Shown here in pieces: positions 17,967 to 27,465 of a DNA stretch of 47,478 nt (within the stretch, counting starts at the first letter, position 1; each line of letters begins with the position of its first letter). This stretch comes from Gammaproteobacteria bacterium (GTDB lineage Bacteria; Pseudomonadota; Gammaproteobacteria; Steroidobacterales; Steroidobacteraceae). A model generated the notes under the pieces. The model did no database searches. It was not told the DNA's origin and saw only the letters and a program-made list of their open reading frames with translations. The stretch is taken from NCBI GenBank assembly GCA_005878095.1, contig VBNH01000067.1, positions 1 to 47,478 of the forward strand. The letters are read 5' to 3'. A program made the translations under genes and the position numbers.

Positions 17967-20009
17967 GCGCTCGGCCATCACCACTTCCTCGGGCTCGTTG
18001 ATGAAGTAGCCCTGGATGTACTGCACGCCCACCTGCCACAGCACGGCCATGGTGTTGGCGTCCTCGACCCGCTCGGCGATGGTCTGGATGTTGCGCTTGC
18101 GTGCGGCTTCGACCAGCGTGCGCACGCGCGCCTGCAGCTGCGCATCCGCGGCCAGCTCCTGGATGATGGTGCCGTCGATTTTCACGAAATCGAGCTGCAG
18201 TGATTCGAGCATACCGGCGCTGTCGCGTCCGGAGCCGAAGCCCTCGAGCGCGAAGCGGAAGCGCCGCGCGCGCAGCACGGCGGTGAGCGCCTTCACCTGC
18301 GTCAGGTGGCTCGCCGCGCTCTCCTCGGTGATCTGGAAACACAGCCGCTGCGGCTCGGCGCGGCTCGAGCGCAGGTGATTGTCGAGCCACTCGAGAAACC
18401 CCGCATCGCGCACGGTCTCCTTCGACAGGCGCACGAACAGACAATCGGGCTTCCTCTGCGCCGCGAACGACAGCGACGCGCCGACGACCCAGCGGTCGAT
18501 GTTCTTGAGCAGATCGTTGCGCCCGGCGGCCGCCATGAACTCCGACGGCAGCACTTCCCGGCCCTGCTGGTCGATCATGCGCACCAGCACGTCGAACATG
18601 CCCGGAGGCTCGCCCTGAAGACTCGCGATCGGCTGCTGCACCAGCCGGAAGCGGTTCTCCATCAGCGCCGCCTTGATGTGCTTGACCCACACCTTGTCAT
18701 AGGCCATGACACGGCTGTCGTTGTCCGCGCGCTCCGACATGATGCGCTGATTGCCGCCGCGGGCGGCGCCCTTGTGGGCGCACTCGAGCGCATCGGCAAT
18801 CACCGCGTCGACCTTGACCTGGCCGGGCGGCACGACCGACAGCCCCAGGGTGATGGTCACCGACACCACCTTGTCGCGCACGCGCATCACCTGCTTCTGC
18901 ATGCGCGCCAGCAGCCGCTCGCCCCAGGCGTTGATATCGTGCTCGTTGCCGCGCTCGAGCAGCACCATGAAGCGCACGCCGCCGAAGCGCCCGGCGACTT
19001 CCTTGGGATGCAAGGTATCCTTCAGCAGCCGCGCGAACTCCCCCAGGATGTCCTCGCTCGCCGTGGCGCCGACCAGGCGCTCGACATCCGCGAACCTGTC
19101 GAGCCTGATCAGCGCCAGACAGCGCATGCCGCCCGCGGCCGGGGTCGCCAGGCGCCGCGCGAGCGCTTCCAGCAGCGCGGGGCGCGGCAGCAGACCCGCG
19201 CCGCCCTCGGCCGGCGCCGCGGGGCGCTCGGGGCTGCGGCGCTCCTCGCTCGGCCTGGAGGGCACCATCAGGCTGACACAGGGCTCGCCCTCGTGCTCCC
19301 CGAGCGCGAGCGTCATCTCGATCGGCAGTACGCTGCCGTCCGCGAGCAGCGCGTTGGCCCGCAACGGGTGATCGGCCTTCCAGCGTCCCTGCAGACACGC
19401 CGCCAGCGCCCCGCGCAGCGCCGCGTGCGTCGAATCCTCGAACAGGTCCATGACCGGTTCGCCGGCGATGCCGCCTTCGACGCCGATGAGCTCGAGCCAG
19501 GCGGGATTCGCGTCGACCACGATTCCTTCCTGCACCTGAATGATCGCGTCGTTGGAGCGGTGTAGCACCGTGCCGAGCTGGCTGCGTGCGTCCTGCGCGG
19601 ATTTCAGCGTGGCATCGAGCGTGCGCCCGGTGCGAAAGACCTCGAGCTCGCGCAGCATCACCGCCTGCAGGCGCTCGGTGTTGGCCAGCGTCACGACGTC
19701 GCGTGCGCCGAGTGCCATCGCTTCCGCGATGTCGGCCTCATCGACCTCCGGCGCCAGCAGCAGCAGCGGCACCCCGGGCGCGAGCTTGTCGCGCACCCGG
19801 ATGGCGGCCTCGAACTCCGCGCGGCTCTCGGCGACGTGCACGAGCATCTCGGGATTGAGCTGCGTGAGCGCGTCGGCGAGGTCGCGCAGCGCCGGGATCC
19901 AGGTGCAATGGACCGGTTGGCCCGCGCGCCGCAGGATGCTGTTGACGGCTTCGACCGGCTCGCGCGCGGAGCTCAGCACGATGAGCGGAACGGCGTTCTG
20001 CTCGGTCAA
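17964..20009 (-). CDS. fimX: FimX-type c-di-GMP receptor for type IV pili (REC-like, PAS, degenerate GGDEF and EAL)
   Basis: Domains in order over 681 residues: receiver-like region lacking a clear phosphoacceptor (1-115), PAS (about 145-250), a GGDEF domain with GGVRF in place of GGDEF (343-347), and an EAL domain with DVL in place of EAL (473-475). Other phosphodiesterase residues are also lost: the LEITE Glu is Gln (FQITE) and DDFG is EGFG. Degeneracy in both domains is the signature of Pseudomonas/Xanthomonas FimX, which binds c-di-GMP and promotes pilus assembly rather than making or breaking it. TTG 20009 was chosen because GGAGG lies 5 bases upstream and the protein then starts just before the PLIVLS strand, as in FimX; the frame is open to ATG 20159. 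Confidence 0.85.
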   Translation of the reverse strand: MTEQNAVPLIVLSSAREPVEAVNSILRRAGQPVHCTWIPALRDLADALTQLNPEMLVHVAESRAEFEAAIRVRDKLAPGVPLLLLAPEVDEADIAEAMALGARDVVTLANTERLQAVMLRELEVFRTGRTLDATLKSAQDARSQLGTVLHRSNDAIIQVQEGIVVDANPAWLELIGVEGGIAGEPVMDLFEDSTHAALRGALAACLQGRWKADHPLRANALLADGSVLPIEMTLALGEHEGEPCVSLMVPSRPSEERRSPERPAAPAEGGAGLLPRPALLEALARRLATPAAGGMRCLALIRLDRFADVERLVGATASEDILGEFARLLKDTLHPKEVAGRFGGVRFMVLLERGNEHDINAWGERLLARMQKQVMRVRDKVVSVTITLGLSVVPPGQVKVDAVIADALECAHKGAARGGNQRIMSERADNDSRVMAYDKVWVKHIKAALMENRFRLVQQPIASLQGEPPGMFDVLVRMIDQQGREVLPSEFMAAAGRNDLLKNIDRWVVGASLSFAAQRKPDCLFVRLSKETVRDAGFLEWLDNHLRSSRAEPQRLCFQITEESAASHLTQVKALTAVLRARRFRFALEGFGSGRDSAGMLESLQLDFVKIDGTIIQELAADAQLQARVRTLVEAARKRNIQTIAERVEDANTMAVLWQVGVQYIQGYFINEPEEVVMAER

Positions 20010-20153
20010 GTCAGCCTCCGCTGCGGGTGCGCCTGCAATGATGGTCGATTCTAGCACCCGGGAACCGGCGCTCCGGGTGCGCGAAGTGTGCGCGAGCTCG
20101 CGGAAAACGCTCACCGGCGGCTTCGTGCGCTGGCGGGGGTGAGGCGATGCCGC

Positions 20154-20159
20154 TATCAT
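20154..20159 (+). promoter_or_regulatory. -10 element for efp
   Basis: TATCAT in the context CGCTATCATACGCGG is a good -10 about 56 bases before the efp ATG. The gap 20010-20215 between fimX and efp is divergent and must hold promoters for both; nothing else in it is convincing. Confidence 0.45.
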
Positions 20160-20215
20160 ACGCGGCCCTTTTGAGCGGCCGCGCCGGCCGCGGCCCCAAG
20201 AGCGCGAGACATATC

Positions 20216-20785
20216 ATGGCCAGCTACACGACCAGCGAGATCCGCGGCGGTCTGAAAGTCCTGCTCGACGGCGATCCCTACACCGTGATCGAGAACGAGT
20301 TCGTCAAGCCGGGCAAGGGTCAGGCGTTCAATCGCATCAAGGTGCGCAACCTCAAGACCGGCCGCACGATCGAGCGCACCTTCAGGTCCGGTGAATCGCT
20401 GGAGGCCGCGGACGTGGTCGATACCGAGATGCAGTATCTCTACCAGGACGGCGACTTCTGGCATTTCATGGTGCCGGAGAGCTTCGAGCAGTACACCGCC
20501 GGCAAGTCGGCGGTGGGCGAGAACGCGCAGTGGCTCAAGGACGGCGTGGTGTGCATCGTGACCCTGTGGAACAACGTGCCACTGGTGGTGACGCCCCCAC
20601 CGCACATCGAGCTGAAGATCATCGCCACCGACCCGGGTCTGCGCGGCGATACCGCCACCGGCGGGCAGAAGCCCGCCAAGGTCGAGACCGGCGCGGTGGT
20701 GCGCGTGCCGTTGTTCATCAACCAGGGCGAAGTGATCCGCATCGATACCCGCAGCGGCGAATACATCTCGCGCGCCAAGGGGTAG
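20216..20785 (+). CDS. efp: Translation elongation factor P
   Basis: EF-P rescues ribosomes stalled at polyproline stretches. The 189-residue protein has the KOW-like N-terminal domain, with K34 in VKPGKGQAF at the tip where beta-lysylation occurs, and two OB domains including the signature [16 protein letters not shown]. The lysine type at position 34 agrees with modification by EpmA, encoded about 1 kb away (21756-22751). ATG 20216 is supported by the conserved N-terminus [11 protein letters not shown]. Polyproline-rich FimV in this window is a likely client. Confidence 0.97.
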   Translation: MASYTTSEIRGGLKVLLDGDPYTVIENEFVKPGKGQAFNRIKVRNLKTGRTIERTFRSGESLEAADVVDTEMQYLYQDGDFWHFMVPESFEQYTAGKSAVGENAQWLKDGVVCIVTLWNNVPLVVTPPPHIELKIIATDPGLRGDTATGGQKPAKVETGAVVRVPLFINQGEVIRIDTRSGEYISRAKG

Positions 20786-20788
20786 GCT

Positions 20789-21742
20789 TCAGGCGCGCGC
20801 GGCGCGCGCCACACCGCGCGCGCGCCACAGGCCATCGGCCGCGTAGATCAGCAGCGCCACCCAGATGAGTGCGAAGCCCGCCGCCAGCGCCGGCCGGAAG
20901 CTCTCGTGATAGAGGAGCACGCCGCACAGCAGCTGCAGGCTCGGGGCGATGTACTGCAGCACCCCGAGCGTCGAGTACGGCAGCGCACGGGCCCCGTAGG
21001 CGAACAGGAACAGCGGAATCGCCGTGACCGGCCCGCTGCCGATCAGCAACGCGCCGATGCCGGGGCGCTCGAGGGTGAGCGCGGCACTGCCGGCGGCCTG
21101 GCACCAGGCTAGATAGCCCAGCGCCAGCGGCAGCAGCAGCAGCGTCTCGGTCGCCAGCCCCGGCAGGGCATCCACACTGATCACCTTGCGCTGCAGCCCG
21201 TAGAGCGAAAAGCTCATCGCCAGCGCGCCGGCGATCCACGGCGGACGCCCGGCGAGTACGGTGAGATAGGCAACCGCGCTCGCGGCCAACGCCACCGCGG
21301 TCCACTGCGCGCGATTCAGCCGCTCGCGCAGCACCAACACTCCCAACACCACGTTCACGAGCGGATTGATGTAGTAGCCGAGGCTGGTGTCCACAATGTG
21401 CGCGTGGGTCACGCTCCAGACGTACACCAGCCAGTTAGCGCTGATGAGCAGCGCGGTGAGCGTGAGTCGCGCGAGGAGCCGGCCGTTGGTCAGCGTAGCG
21501 GACACCGTTGCGAGCTCGCCCCGCAGCAGCAGCCACCCGAAGAGAACCACGCACGCCCAGCTCACGCGGTGGGCGATCACCTGCAGCGCCGGCACCCCGC
21601 TCAGGGGGTGCAGGTAGACCGGGAACAGCCCCCAGATGCTGAACGCCGCGGTAGCGGCCGCGAGTCCCCGGGGCGCGAGCCGCGCCGCCGTCATTGGCGC
21701 CACGCGCGCCCGCCAGTCGTAGCGGCTGCCGGTGTGGCTCAT
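20789..21742 (-). CDS. rarD: RarD-family EamA transporter
   Basis: This 317-residue inner-membrane protein has about ten hydrophobic helices in two EamA repeats. Family landmarks include the early FSIWGLFPVYLHPL, EVIAHR-like QVIAHRVSW, NWLVYVWSV and GYYINPLVNV. RarD was named for a chloramphenicol-sensitivity phenotype, but substrates are uncertain. It lies 13 bases downstream of epmA, at the end of the SCO1-psd-epmA-rarD minus-strand run, and converges on efp with only 3 bases between stops. Confidence 0.92.
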   Translation of the reverse strand: MSHTGSRYDWRARVAPMTAARLAPRGLAAATAAFSIWGLFPVYLHPLSGVPALQVIAHRVSWACVVLFGWLLLRGELATVSATLTNGRLLARLTLTALLISANWLVYVWSVTHAHIVDTSLGYYINPLVNVVLGVLVLRERLNRAQWTAVALAASAVAYLTVLAGRPPWIAGALAMSFSLYGLQRKVISVDALPGLATETLLLLPLALGYLAWCQAAGSAALTLERPGIGALLIGSGPVTAIPLFLFAYGARALPYSTLGVLQYIAPSLQLLCGVLLYHESFRPALAAGFALIWVALLIYAADGLWRARGVARAARA

Positions 21743-21755
21743 GCGTGGATTGCAC

Positions 21756-22751
21756 TCACGCCCGCGCGGTCGGGAACGCCAGGACCTCCTCGATGTGCGT
21801 CGCTCCCGTGGCGAGCATCAGCGTGCGGTCGAAGCCGAGCGCCACACCGGCGCAATCCGGAAAGCCGCTGGCGAGCGCGGCGAGCAGCCGCTCATCGGGC
21901 GGGACAACCGGCAGACCGAGCCGCCGCCGCTGCGCGTTGTCGCGCTCGAAGCGCGCCCGCTGCTCGTTCGGCGCCGCCAGCTCGTGAAAGCCGTTGGCGA
22001 GCTCGATGCCATCGCAGTACAGCTCGAAGCGCCGCGCCGCGCGCGGCTCGCGCGGATCGAGGCGCGCCAGCGCCGCCTGGGTCGCCGGATAGCCGTGGAC
22101 GAAAGTCAGCGCCTCGCGGCCGAGCCGCGGGCCGATGAGCGAACCCATGAGCAGCTCGAGCCACACGTCGCGGTCGGCGCCCGCGCCCGCGAACCCGAGC
22201 GGCTGCGCCGCCTGCGCCAGCTCGGCGTCGGACGCCGTGAACGGATCGAGCGCGAGCTCGCGGGCGAAGGCGTCCCGGTAGCTGATGCGTTCGCTGGCGC
22301 GCTCGGCGCTCACCCGGCCGAGCAGCTCGCGCACCAGCGCCTCCACCTCGTCCATGAGCGCCTCCAGCGAGAACCCGAGACGGTACCACTCGATCAGCGT
22401 GAATTCCGGATTGTGCAGCCGGCCGCTCTCCAGGGCGCGCACCACGTGACAGATCTGGTAGATGTCGCCGCTGCCGGCGGCGAGCAGACGCTTCATGGCG
22501 TATTCGGGCGAGGCGTGCAGGAACAGCAGCGAGGAGGGCGCCGGCTGTGCGCCGGCTGCCGGCACCGGCCCAAGCTGCACCGCGGCGCAGTGTATATGCA
22601 CGTCACTCGCGGGCGCATTCACCAGCAGCGGCGTGTCGACCTCGAGCACACCACGGGCGGCGAAGAATTCCCGCGTGCGCGCGAGCAGCGCCGCGCGCTC
22701 GCTGAGCCGCTCGCGTGAAGCACTCGGCCGCCAGTCGCCGCCGCGGGTCAT
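21756..22751 (-). CDS. epmA: EF-P--(R)-beta-lysine ligase
   Basis: EpmA (GenX/PoxA/YjeA) activates (R)-beta-lysine and attaches it to K34 of EF-P. The 331-residue protein is a class II lysyl-tRNA synthetase catalytic core without the tRNA anticodon-binding domain: motif 2 region SPEYAMKRLLAAGSGDIYQI with NPEFTLIEWYR, and motif 3 GVALGFDRTLML. Length equals the family norm. Its start ATG overlaps the psd stop by 4 bases (as in the psd-epmA pairing of enterics). EpmB, which makes beta-lysine, is not in this window. Confidence 0.96.
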   Translation of the reverse strand: MTRGGDWRPSASRERLSERAALLARTREFFAARGVLEVDTPLLVNAPASDVHIHCAAVQLGPVPAAGAQPAPSSLLFLHASPEYAMKRLLAAGSGDIYQICHVVRALESGRLHNPEFTLIEWYRLGFSLEALMDEVEALVRELLGRVSAERASERISYRDAFARELALDPFTASDAELAQAAQPLGFAGAGADRDVWLELLMGSLIGPRLGREALTFVHGYPATQAALARLDPREPRAARRFELYCDGIELANGFHELAAPNEQRARFERDNAQRRRLGLPVVPPDERLLAALASGFPDCAGVALGFDRTLMLATGATHIEEVLAFPTARA

Positions 22752-23629
22752 GTGAGCCGCGCCAGCGCCTGACCCACCCGAACGCTGCTGCCCGGCACGA
22801 GAGCGGGCAGCCACTCGCCCCCGCCGGGCGCCAGCAGCAGGATGACGGTGGAGCCCATGTTGAAGCGGCCGAGCTCCGCGCCCTTTTCCAGAGTGAGCGG
22901 CGCGCGAGCGGCATCGAGGGGCAGACCGGCACAGCCGCGCAGGGCGCGCGGCGTCACCTCGCCGTGCCACACGGTGGCCATGCTGCCCACCAACAGGGCT
23001 CCCACCAGCACCACGGCGAAGGTCAGCGCCTCGTGCCCGAACACGCACACCACGCGCTCGTTGCGGGCCAGGAGGCCGGGGACCCCGGCGGTGGTGGCGG
23101 CGTCGACGCTGAACAGAGCCCCGGGCACGTACCAGGCCGCGCGCAGAACCCCGGGCAGCGGCATATGCACGCGGTGATAGTTGGACGGCGCAAGATACAG
23201 GGTCGCGAAGGCGCCGCCGCGCAACTGCAGCGGCCACGACAGGTCCGCCGCCAGCAGCGACTCGAGCGTGTAGGCGTGGCCCTTGGCCTGCACCAGCCAG
23301 GAGCCGTCCAGGCGGCCGATCTGGCTCACGCTGCCGTCGACCGGGGAGACGAGCACCGCCGGGTCGGGATCGCAGGGGCGCGCCGGCGCGCGCAGCGCGC
23401 GCGTGAAGAAGGCGTTGAAGCTCTCGTACTTGAGCGGATCGGGCTGCTCGGCCTCGCTCATGTCCGGGTGGAAGCGGTCCACGAAGCTCCTGATGAGTGC
23501 GTTCTTGATGAGCGGCACGCGGCTGCGCGTGATCAGGTACGCGAGGCGCGAGAGCAAATGCTGCGGCAGCAGGTACTGCAGGGCGACGAACAACCGCGCC
23601 CGCACGCTGTTGGCATCAGTCGCGCTCAT
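22748..23629 (-). CDS. psd: Phosphatidylserine decarboxylase proenzyme
   Basis: Psd makes phosphatidylethanolamine at the inner membrane and self-cleaves to form a pyruvoyl group. The 293-residue protein has YESFNAFFTRALR, SPVDGSVSQIG, the conserved NYHRVHMPL and the cleavage motif region FNMGSTVILL (family LGST, here MGST with the Gly-Ser-Thr intact). ATG 23629 yields MSATDANSVR and the usual length; the longer open frame overlaps the SCO1-like gene. It lies 7 bases after the SCO1-like stop and overlaps epmA. Confidence 0.96.
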   Translation of the reverse strand: MSATDANSVRARLFVALQYLLPQHLLSRLAYLITRSRVPLIKNALIRSFVDRFHPDMSEAEQPDPLKYESFNAFFTRALRAPARPCDPDPAVLVSPVDGSVSQIGRLDGSWLVQAKGHAYTLESLLAADLSWPLQLRGGAFATLYLAPSNYHRVHMPLPGVLRAAWYVPGALFSVDAATTAGVPGLLARNERVVCVFGHEALTFAVVLVGALLVGSMATVWHGEVTPRALRGCAGLPLDAARAPLTLEKGAELGRFNMGSTVILLLAPGGGEWLPALVPGSSVRVGQALARLT

Positions 23630-23636
23630 AAATCGC

Positions 23637-24245
23637 TCATAGATAGGGCGCCGCCCGGCGCAGGTCCGCCGCCAGCGCCGGCACCTCCAGGGGCGGCGTG
23701 AAAATCGCGGCGATGCGCGCGCGGGCATCCAGCAGGAACACCACCGCGGAGTGGTCCATGGTGTATTCGCCCCCGGGCAGCCGCACGCGGTTGACCGCCA
23801 CGCCGAAGTCGGCGGCGAGCGCCAGGATCGAGGCGGGCTCGCCGGTGAGCCCGAGGAATGCGGGATCGAACGCGTGCAGGTAGGTGCCGAGGAGCGGCGC
23901 GCTGTCATGCTGCGGGTCGATGCTGACGAACAGCACCCGCAGGGAGCCGAGCGCGGCGCGCTTCCTGACCTGCGCGAGTTTCATCAGCGTCGTCGGGCAC
24001 ACCTCGGGGCAGTGGGTGAAGCCGAAAAACACCAGTGTCGGAGCGCCGCCGAGGTCAGCGCGGGTGAAGGGGCGGCCGCTCGTGTCGGTGAGGCGAAACT
24101 GCGCCAGCGCCTTCGCCTGCGGCAGCCACGTGCCGCTTGCCAGCCGCGGGCTCGCCCTGTCAAGTTGTTGCGCCAGCCAGTAGCCGCCCAGCGCCGCGCA
24201 CAGCGCGGCGGCGGCCAGCAGCAAACGGGCAGGTGCGATGCTCAC
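23637..24245 (-). CDS. SCO1/SenC/PrrC-family copper chaperone
   Basis: SCO proteins deliver copper to the CuA site of cytochrome c oxidase or act as thiol-redox factors. The 202-residue protein is anchored by an N-terminal transmembrane helix (about residues 7-25) and has a thioredoxin fold with the copper motif CPEVC (C79, C83) and the partner H165 in MDHSAVV. GTG 24245 is the first possible start, because an in-frame stop lies five codons upstream. It overlaps the divergent prmB ATG by 8 bases. Its place ahead of psd-epmA is not a conserved arrangement I recognise. Confidence 0.93.
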   Translation of the reverse strand: MSIAPARLLLAAAALCAALGGYWLAQQLDRASPRLASGTWLPQAKALAQFRLTDTSGRPFTRADLGGAPTLVFFGFTHCPEVCPTTLMKLAQVRKRAALGSLRVLFVSIDPQHDSAPLLGTYLHAFDPAFLGLTGEPASILALAADFGVAVNRVRLPGGEYTMDHSAVVFLLDARARIAAIFTPPLEVPALAADLRRAAPYL

Positions 24246-25179
24246 GAGGGAATTATTTCATACAGCCACGCGCCCCGTACGTGGTCCGCGGCGGCGTGCC
24301 CGGCGCGCCGTCACGCTGCGCGCACTGATCACGCGCGCCGCCGCCAGGCTCGAGCGCGCGCGTGTGCACTTCGGACACGGTACCGACAACGCGTGGGACG
24401 AGGCCGCGGCGCTGGTGCTGCACGCCGTGCGCCTGCCGTCCGGCGCCGGCGCGCTTGACTTCGGGCGGCGCGTCGGGCTGGCGGCGCAGGCGCGCGTGCG
24501 CGCGCTGCTGACCCGGCGCATCAGGGAGCGCATTCCGGCCGCCTACCTCACCGGGGTCGCCTGGTTCGCGGGTGTGCCTCTGCACGTCGACGCGCGCGTG
24601 CTGGTGCCGCGCTCGCCCATCGCCGAACTGATCGAGCGCGGCTTTGGCCCCTGGATCGATGTGCGCCGCGTGCGCCGGGTGCTCGACCTCGGCACCGGCT
24701 CGGGCTGCATCGCGATCGCCTGTGCCCGGGCCCTGCCGCGTGCCCGCATCGACGCGGTCGACATTTCGGATGCCGCGCTCGAAGTCGCCCGGCGCAACGT
24801 GCGCCGGCATCGCCTCGCGCGCCGGGTGAGGCTGAGGAAGTCCGATCACTTCCGCGCGCTCGGGCGCGCAACCTACGATATCATCGTCTCCAATCCGCCT
24901 TACGTGGGCGCACGCGAGCTTGCGGGGCTGCCGCCGGAGTACCGGCACGAGCCGCGCGTGGCGCTCGCGGCCGGCAGCGCCGGGCTCGACTCCGTACGGA
25001 TCATCCTGCGGGAGGCGCGCAGGCATCTGCGGCCGCGCGGAGTGCTCATCGTCGAGGTGGGCAACACCGAGAGCGCGGTGCGACGGGCATTCCGCCGCCT
25101 GCCCTTCGTGTGGCTTGAATTCGAGCGCGGCGGGGGCGGGGTGTTCCTGCTCTCGCGCGAGCAACTGCCGGCGCGCTGA
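24238..25179 (+). CDS. prmB: 50S ribosomal protein L3 N5-glutamine methyltransferase
   Basis: PrmB methylates a glutamine of ribosomal protein L3 using S-adenosylmethionine. The 313-residue protein has an N-terminal helical domain with FGHGTDNAWDEA, the AdoMet motif VLDLGTGSGCIAIA and the glutamine-binding NPPYV. HGTDN and the neighbouring aroC separate it from PrmC (HemK), which sits by prfA. The ATG at 24238 overlaps the divergent SCO1-like start; the next in-frame candidates (CTG 24316, GTG 24364) are weaker, and GTG 24364 would remove conserved residues. Confidence 0.9.
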   Translation: MLTRELFHTATRPVRGPRRRARRAVTLRALITRAAARLERARVHFGHGTDNAWDEAAALVLHAVRLPSGAGALDFGRRVGLAAQARVRALLTRRIRERIPAAYLTGVAWFAGVPLHVDARVLVPRSPIAELIERGFGPWIDVRRVRRVLDLGTGSGCIAIACARALPRARIDAVDISDAALEVARRNVRRHRLARRVRLRKSDHFRALGRATYDIIVSNPPYVGARELAGLPPEYRHEPRVALAAGSAGLDSVRIILREARRHLRPRGVLIVEVGNTESAVRRAFRRLPFVWLEFERGGGGVFLLSREQLPAR

Positions 25180-25215
25180 CGGCGCGCACCAGCAGCACTG
25201 GCGCAACACACGATC

Positions 25216-26319
25216 ATGTCCGGCAACACCATCGGCAGGCTGTTCACGGTGACCACCTTCGGCGAGAGCCACGGGCCCGCCATGGGCTGCATCGTCGACG
25301 GCTGCCCGCCGGGGCTGCCGCTGAGCGAAGCGGATCTACAGCAGGATGTCGACCGCCGCCGCAGCGGCACGTCGCATTTCGTCAGTCAGCGCCGCGAAGC
25401 CGACCAGGTGCGCATCCTCTCGGGCGTGTTCGAGGGACGCACGACCGGCACCCCGATCGGCATCCTCATCGACAACACCGACGCGCGCTCGCGCGACTAC
25501 GGCAAGATCAAGGATCGTTTCCGTCCCGGACACGCCGACTACACCTACCAGCAGAAATACGGCGTGCGCGACTACCGCGGCGGCGGGCGCTCGTCGGCGC
25601 GCGAGACGGTGATGCGCACCGCCGCGGGCGCGATTGCGCGCCGCTACCTCGCCGCGCGCCTCGGCGTGCGCATCTACGGGTACCTCAGTCAGGTCGGCTC
25701 GCTCTCGCTCGAGCCGGTGGATCCCGCATTCGCCTACCAGAATCCGTTCTTCTGTCCGGACCCGGCGCGCATCGCCGAGCTCGAGGAGCTGATCTGGAAG
25801 GTGCGCGGCGCCGGGGACTCGATCGGCGCGCGCGTCACGGTGGTGGCGAGCGGGGTGCCCGCGGGACTGGGTGAACCGGTGTTCGACCGACTGGACGCGG
25901 ATATCGCCCACGCCCTCATGAGCATCAACGCCGTGAAGGCCGTGGAGATCGGAGCCGGCACGCGCGCCGCCGCACAGCGCGGCAGCGAGCACCGCGACGA
26001 GCTCACGCCCACGGGCTTTCGCAGCAACCATGCGGGCGGGGTGCTGGGCGGCATCTCCTCCGGCCAGGACGTGATCGCGCACCTCACGCTCAAGCCCACC
26101 TCCAGTATCCAGGTGCCCGGCAGCACCATCGACACTCACGGCAATGCGGTCGAGATCGTGACCACCGGCCGCCACGACCCGTGCGTGGGCCTGCGGGCGA
26201 CGCCGATCGCGGAGGCCATGCTCGCCATCGTGCTCATGGACCACTACCTGCGCCAGCGCGCGCAGAACGCGGACGTGAAGTCAGCGACACCGGACATCGC
26301 CGCGGCCTCGCGCGGCTGA
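25216..26319 (+). CDS. aroC: Chorismate synthase
   Basis: AroC converts 5-enolpyruvylshikimate 3-phosphate to chorismate, using reduced FMN, as the last common step of aromatic synthesis. The 367-residue product has the three family signatures: [18 protein letters not shown] near the N-terminus, the central [17 protein letters not shown], and [13 protein letters not shown] plus the C-terminal [17 protein letters not shown]. The bacterial length is typical. It follows prmB by 36 bases, the arrangement seen in E. coli. Confidence 0.98.
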   Translation: MSGNTIGRLFTVTTFGESHGPAMGCIVDGCPPGLPLSEADLQQDVDRRRSGTSHFVSQRREADQVRILSGVFEGRTTGTPIGILIDNTDARSRDYGKIKDRFRPGHADYTYQQKYGVRDYRGGGRSSARETVMRTAAGAIARRYLAARLGVRIYGYLSQVGSLSLEPVDPAFAYQNPFFCPDPARIAELEELIWKVRGAGDSIGARVTVVASGVPAGLGEPVFDRLDADIAHALMSINAVKAVEIGAGTRAAAQRGSEHRDELTPTGFRSNHAGGVLGGISSGQDVIAHLTLKPTSSIQVPGSTIDTHGNAVEIVTTGRHDPCVGLRATPIAEAMLAIVLMDHYLRQRAQNADVKSATPDIAAASRG

Positions 26320-26340
26320 TCGGGCGGGCGCCTTACGCGC

Positions 26341-27366
<1,026 letters not shown>

Positions 27367-27390
27367 GTTATATTGCCGCGGGATTCACGA

Positions 27391-27411
27391 GGGGCGCGCA
27401 TCCTGCGCCCC
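27391..27411 (+). terminator. Probable terminator after asd
   Basis: GGGGCGC (27391-27397) and GCGCCCC (27405-27411) form a perfect 7-bp GC stem with a 7-base loop. It is followed by ATCGTCTTGTTTTC, a fairly T-rich but interrupted tail. It sits 24 bases past the asd stop and before the fimV promoter. Confidence 0.55.
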
Positions 27412-27417
27412 ATCGTC

Positions 27418-27450
27418 TTGTTTTCACAGGACATTTGGTCCAATAATGTC
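27418..27450 (+). promoter_or_regulatory. fimV promoter with overlapping inverted repeat
   Basis: TTGTTT (27418-27423) and AATAAT (27442-27447) are spaced by 18 bases. GACATT (27430-27435) and AATGTC (27445-27450) form an inverted repeat with a 9-base centre straddling the -10, a typical operator position. A second small palindrome, AGGGTACCCT, lies immediately before the ATG. Confidence 0.45.
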
Positions 27451-27465
27451 TTTTAGGGTACCCTG

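Noticed and set aside
18306..19565. 419-codon plus-strand open frame opposite fimX
   Set aside because: The translation is His/Arg/Gln-rich with no domain, and fimX on the other strand has four recognisable domains.
20010..20159. FimX starting at ATG 20159 with 50 extra residues
   Set aside because: The extension is Arg/Pro/Ser-rich and unlike FimX N-termini, and TTG 20009 has a well-placed GGAGG.
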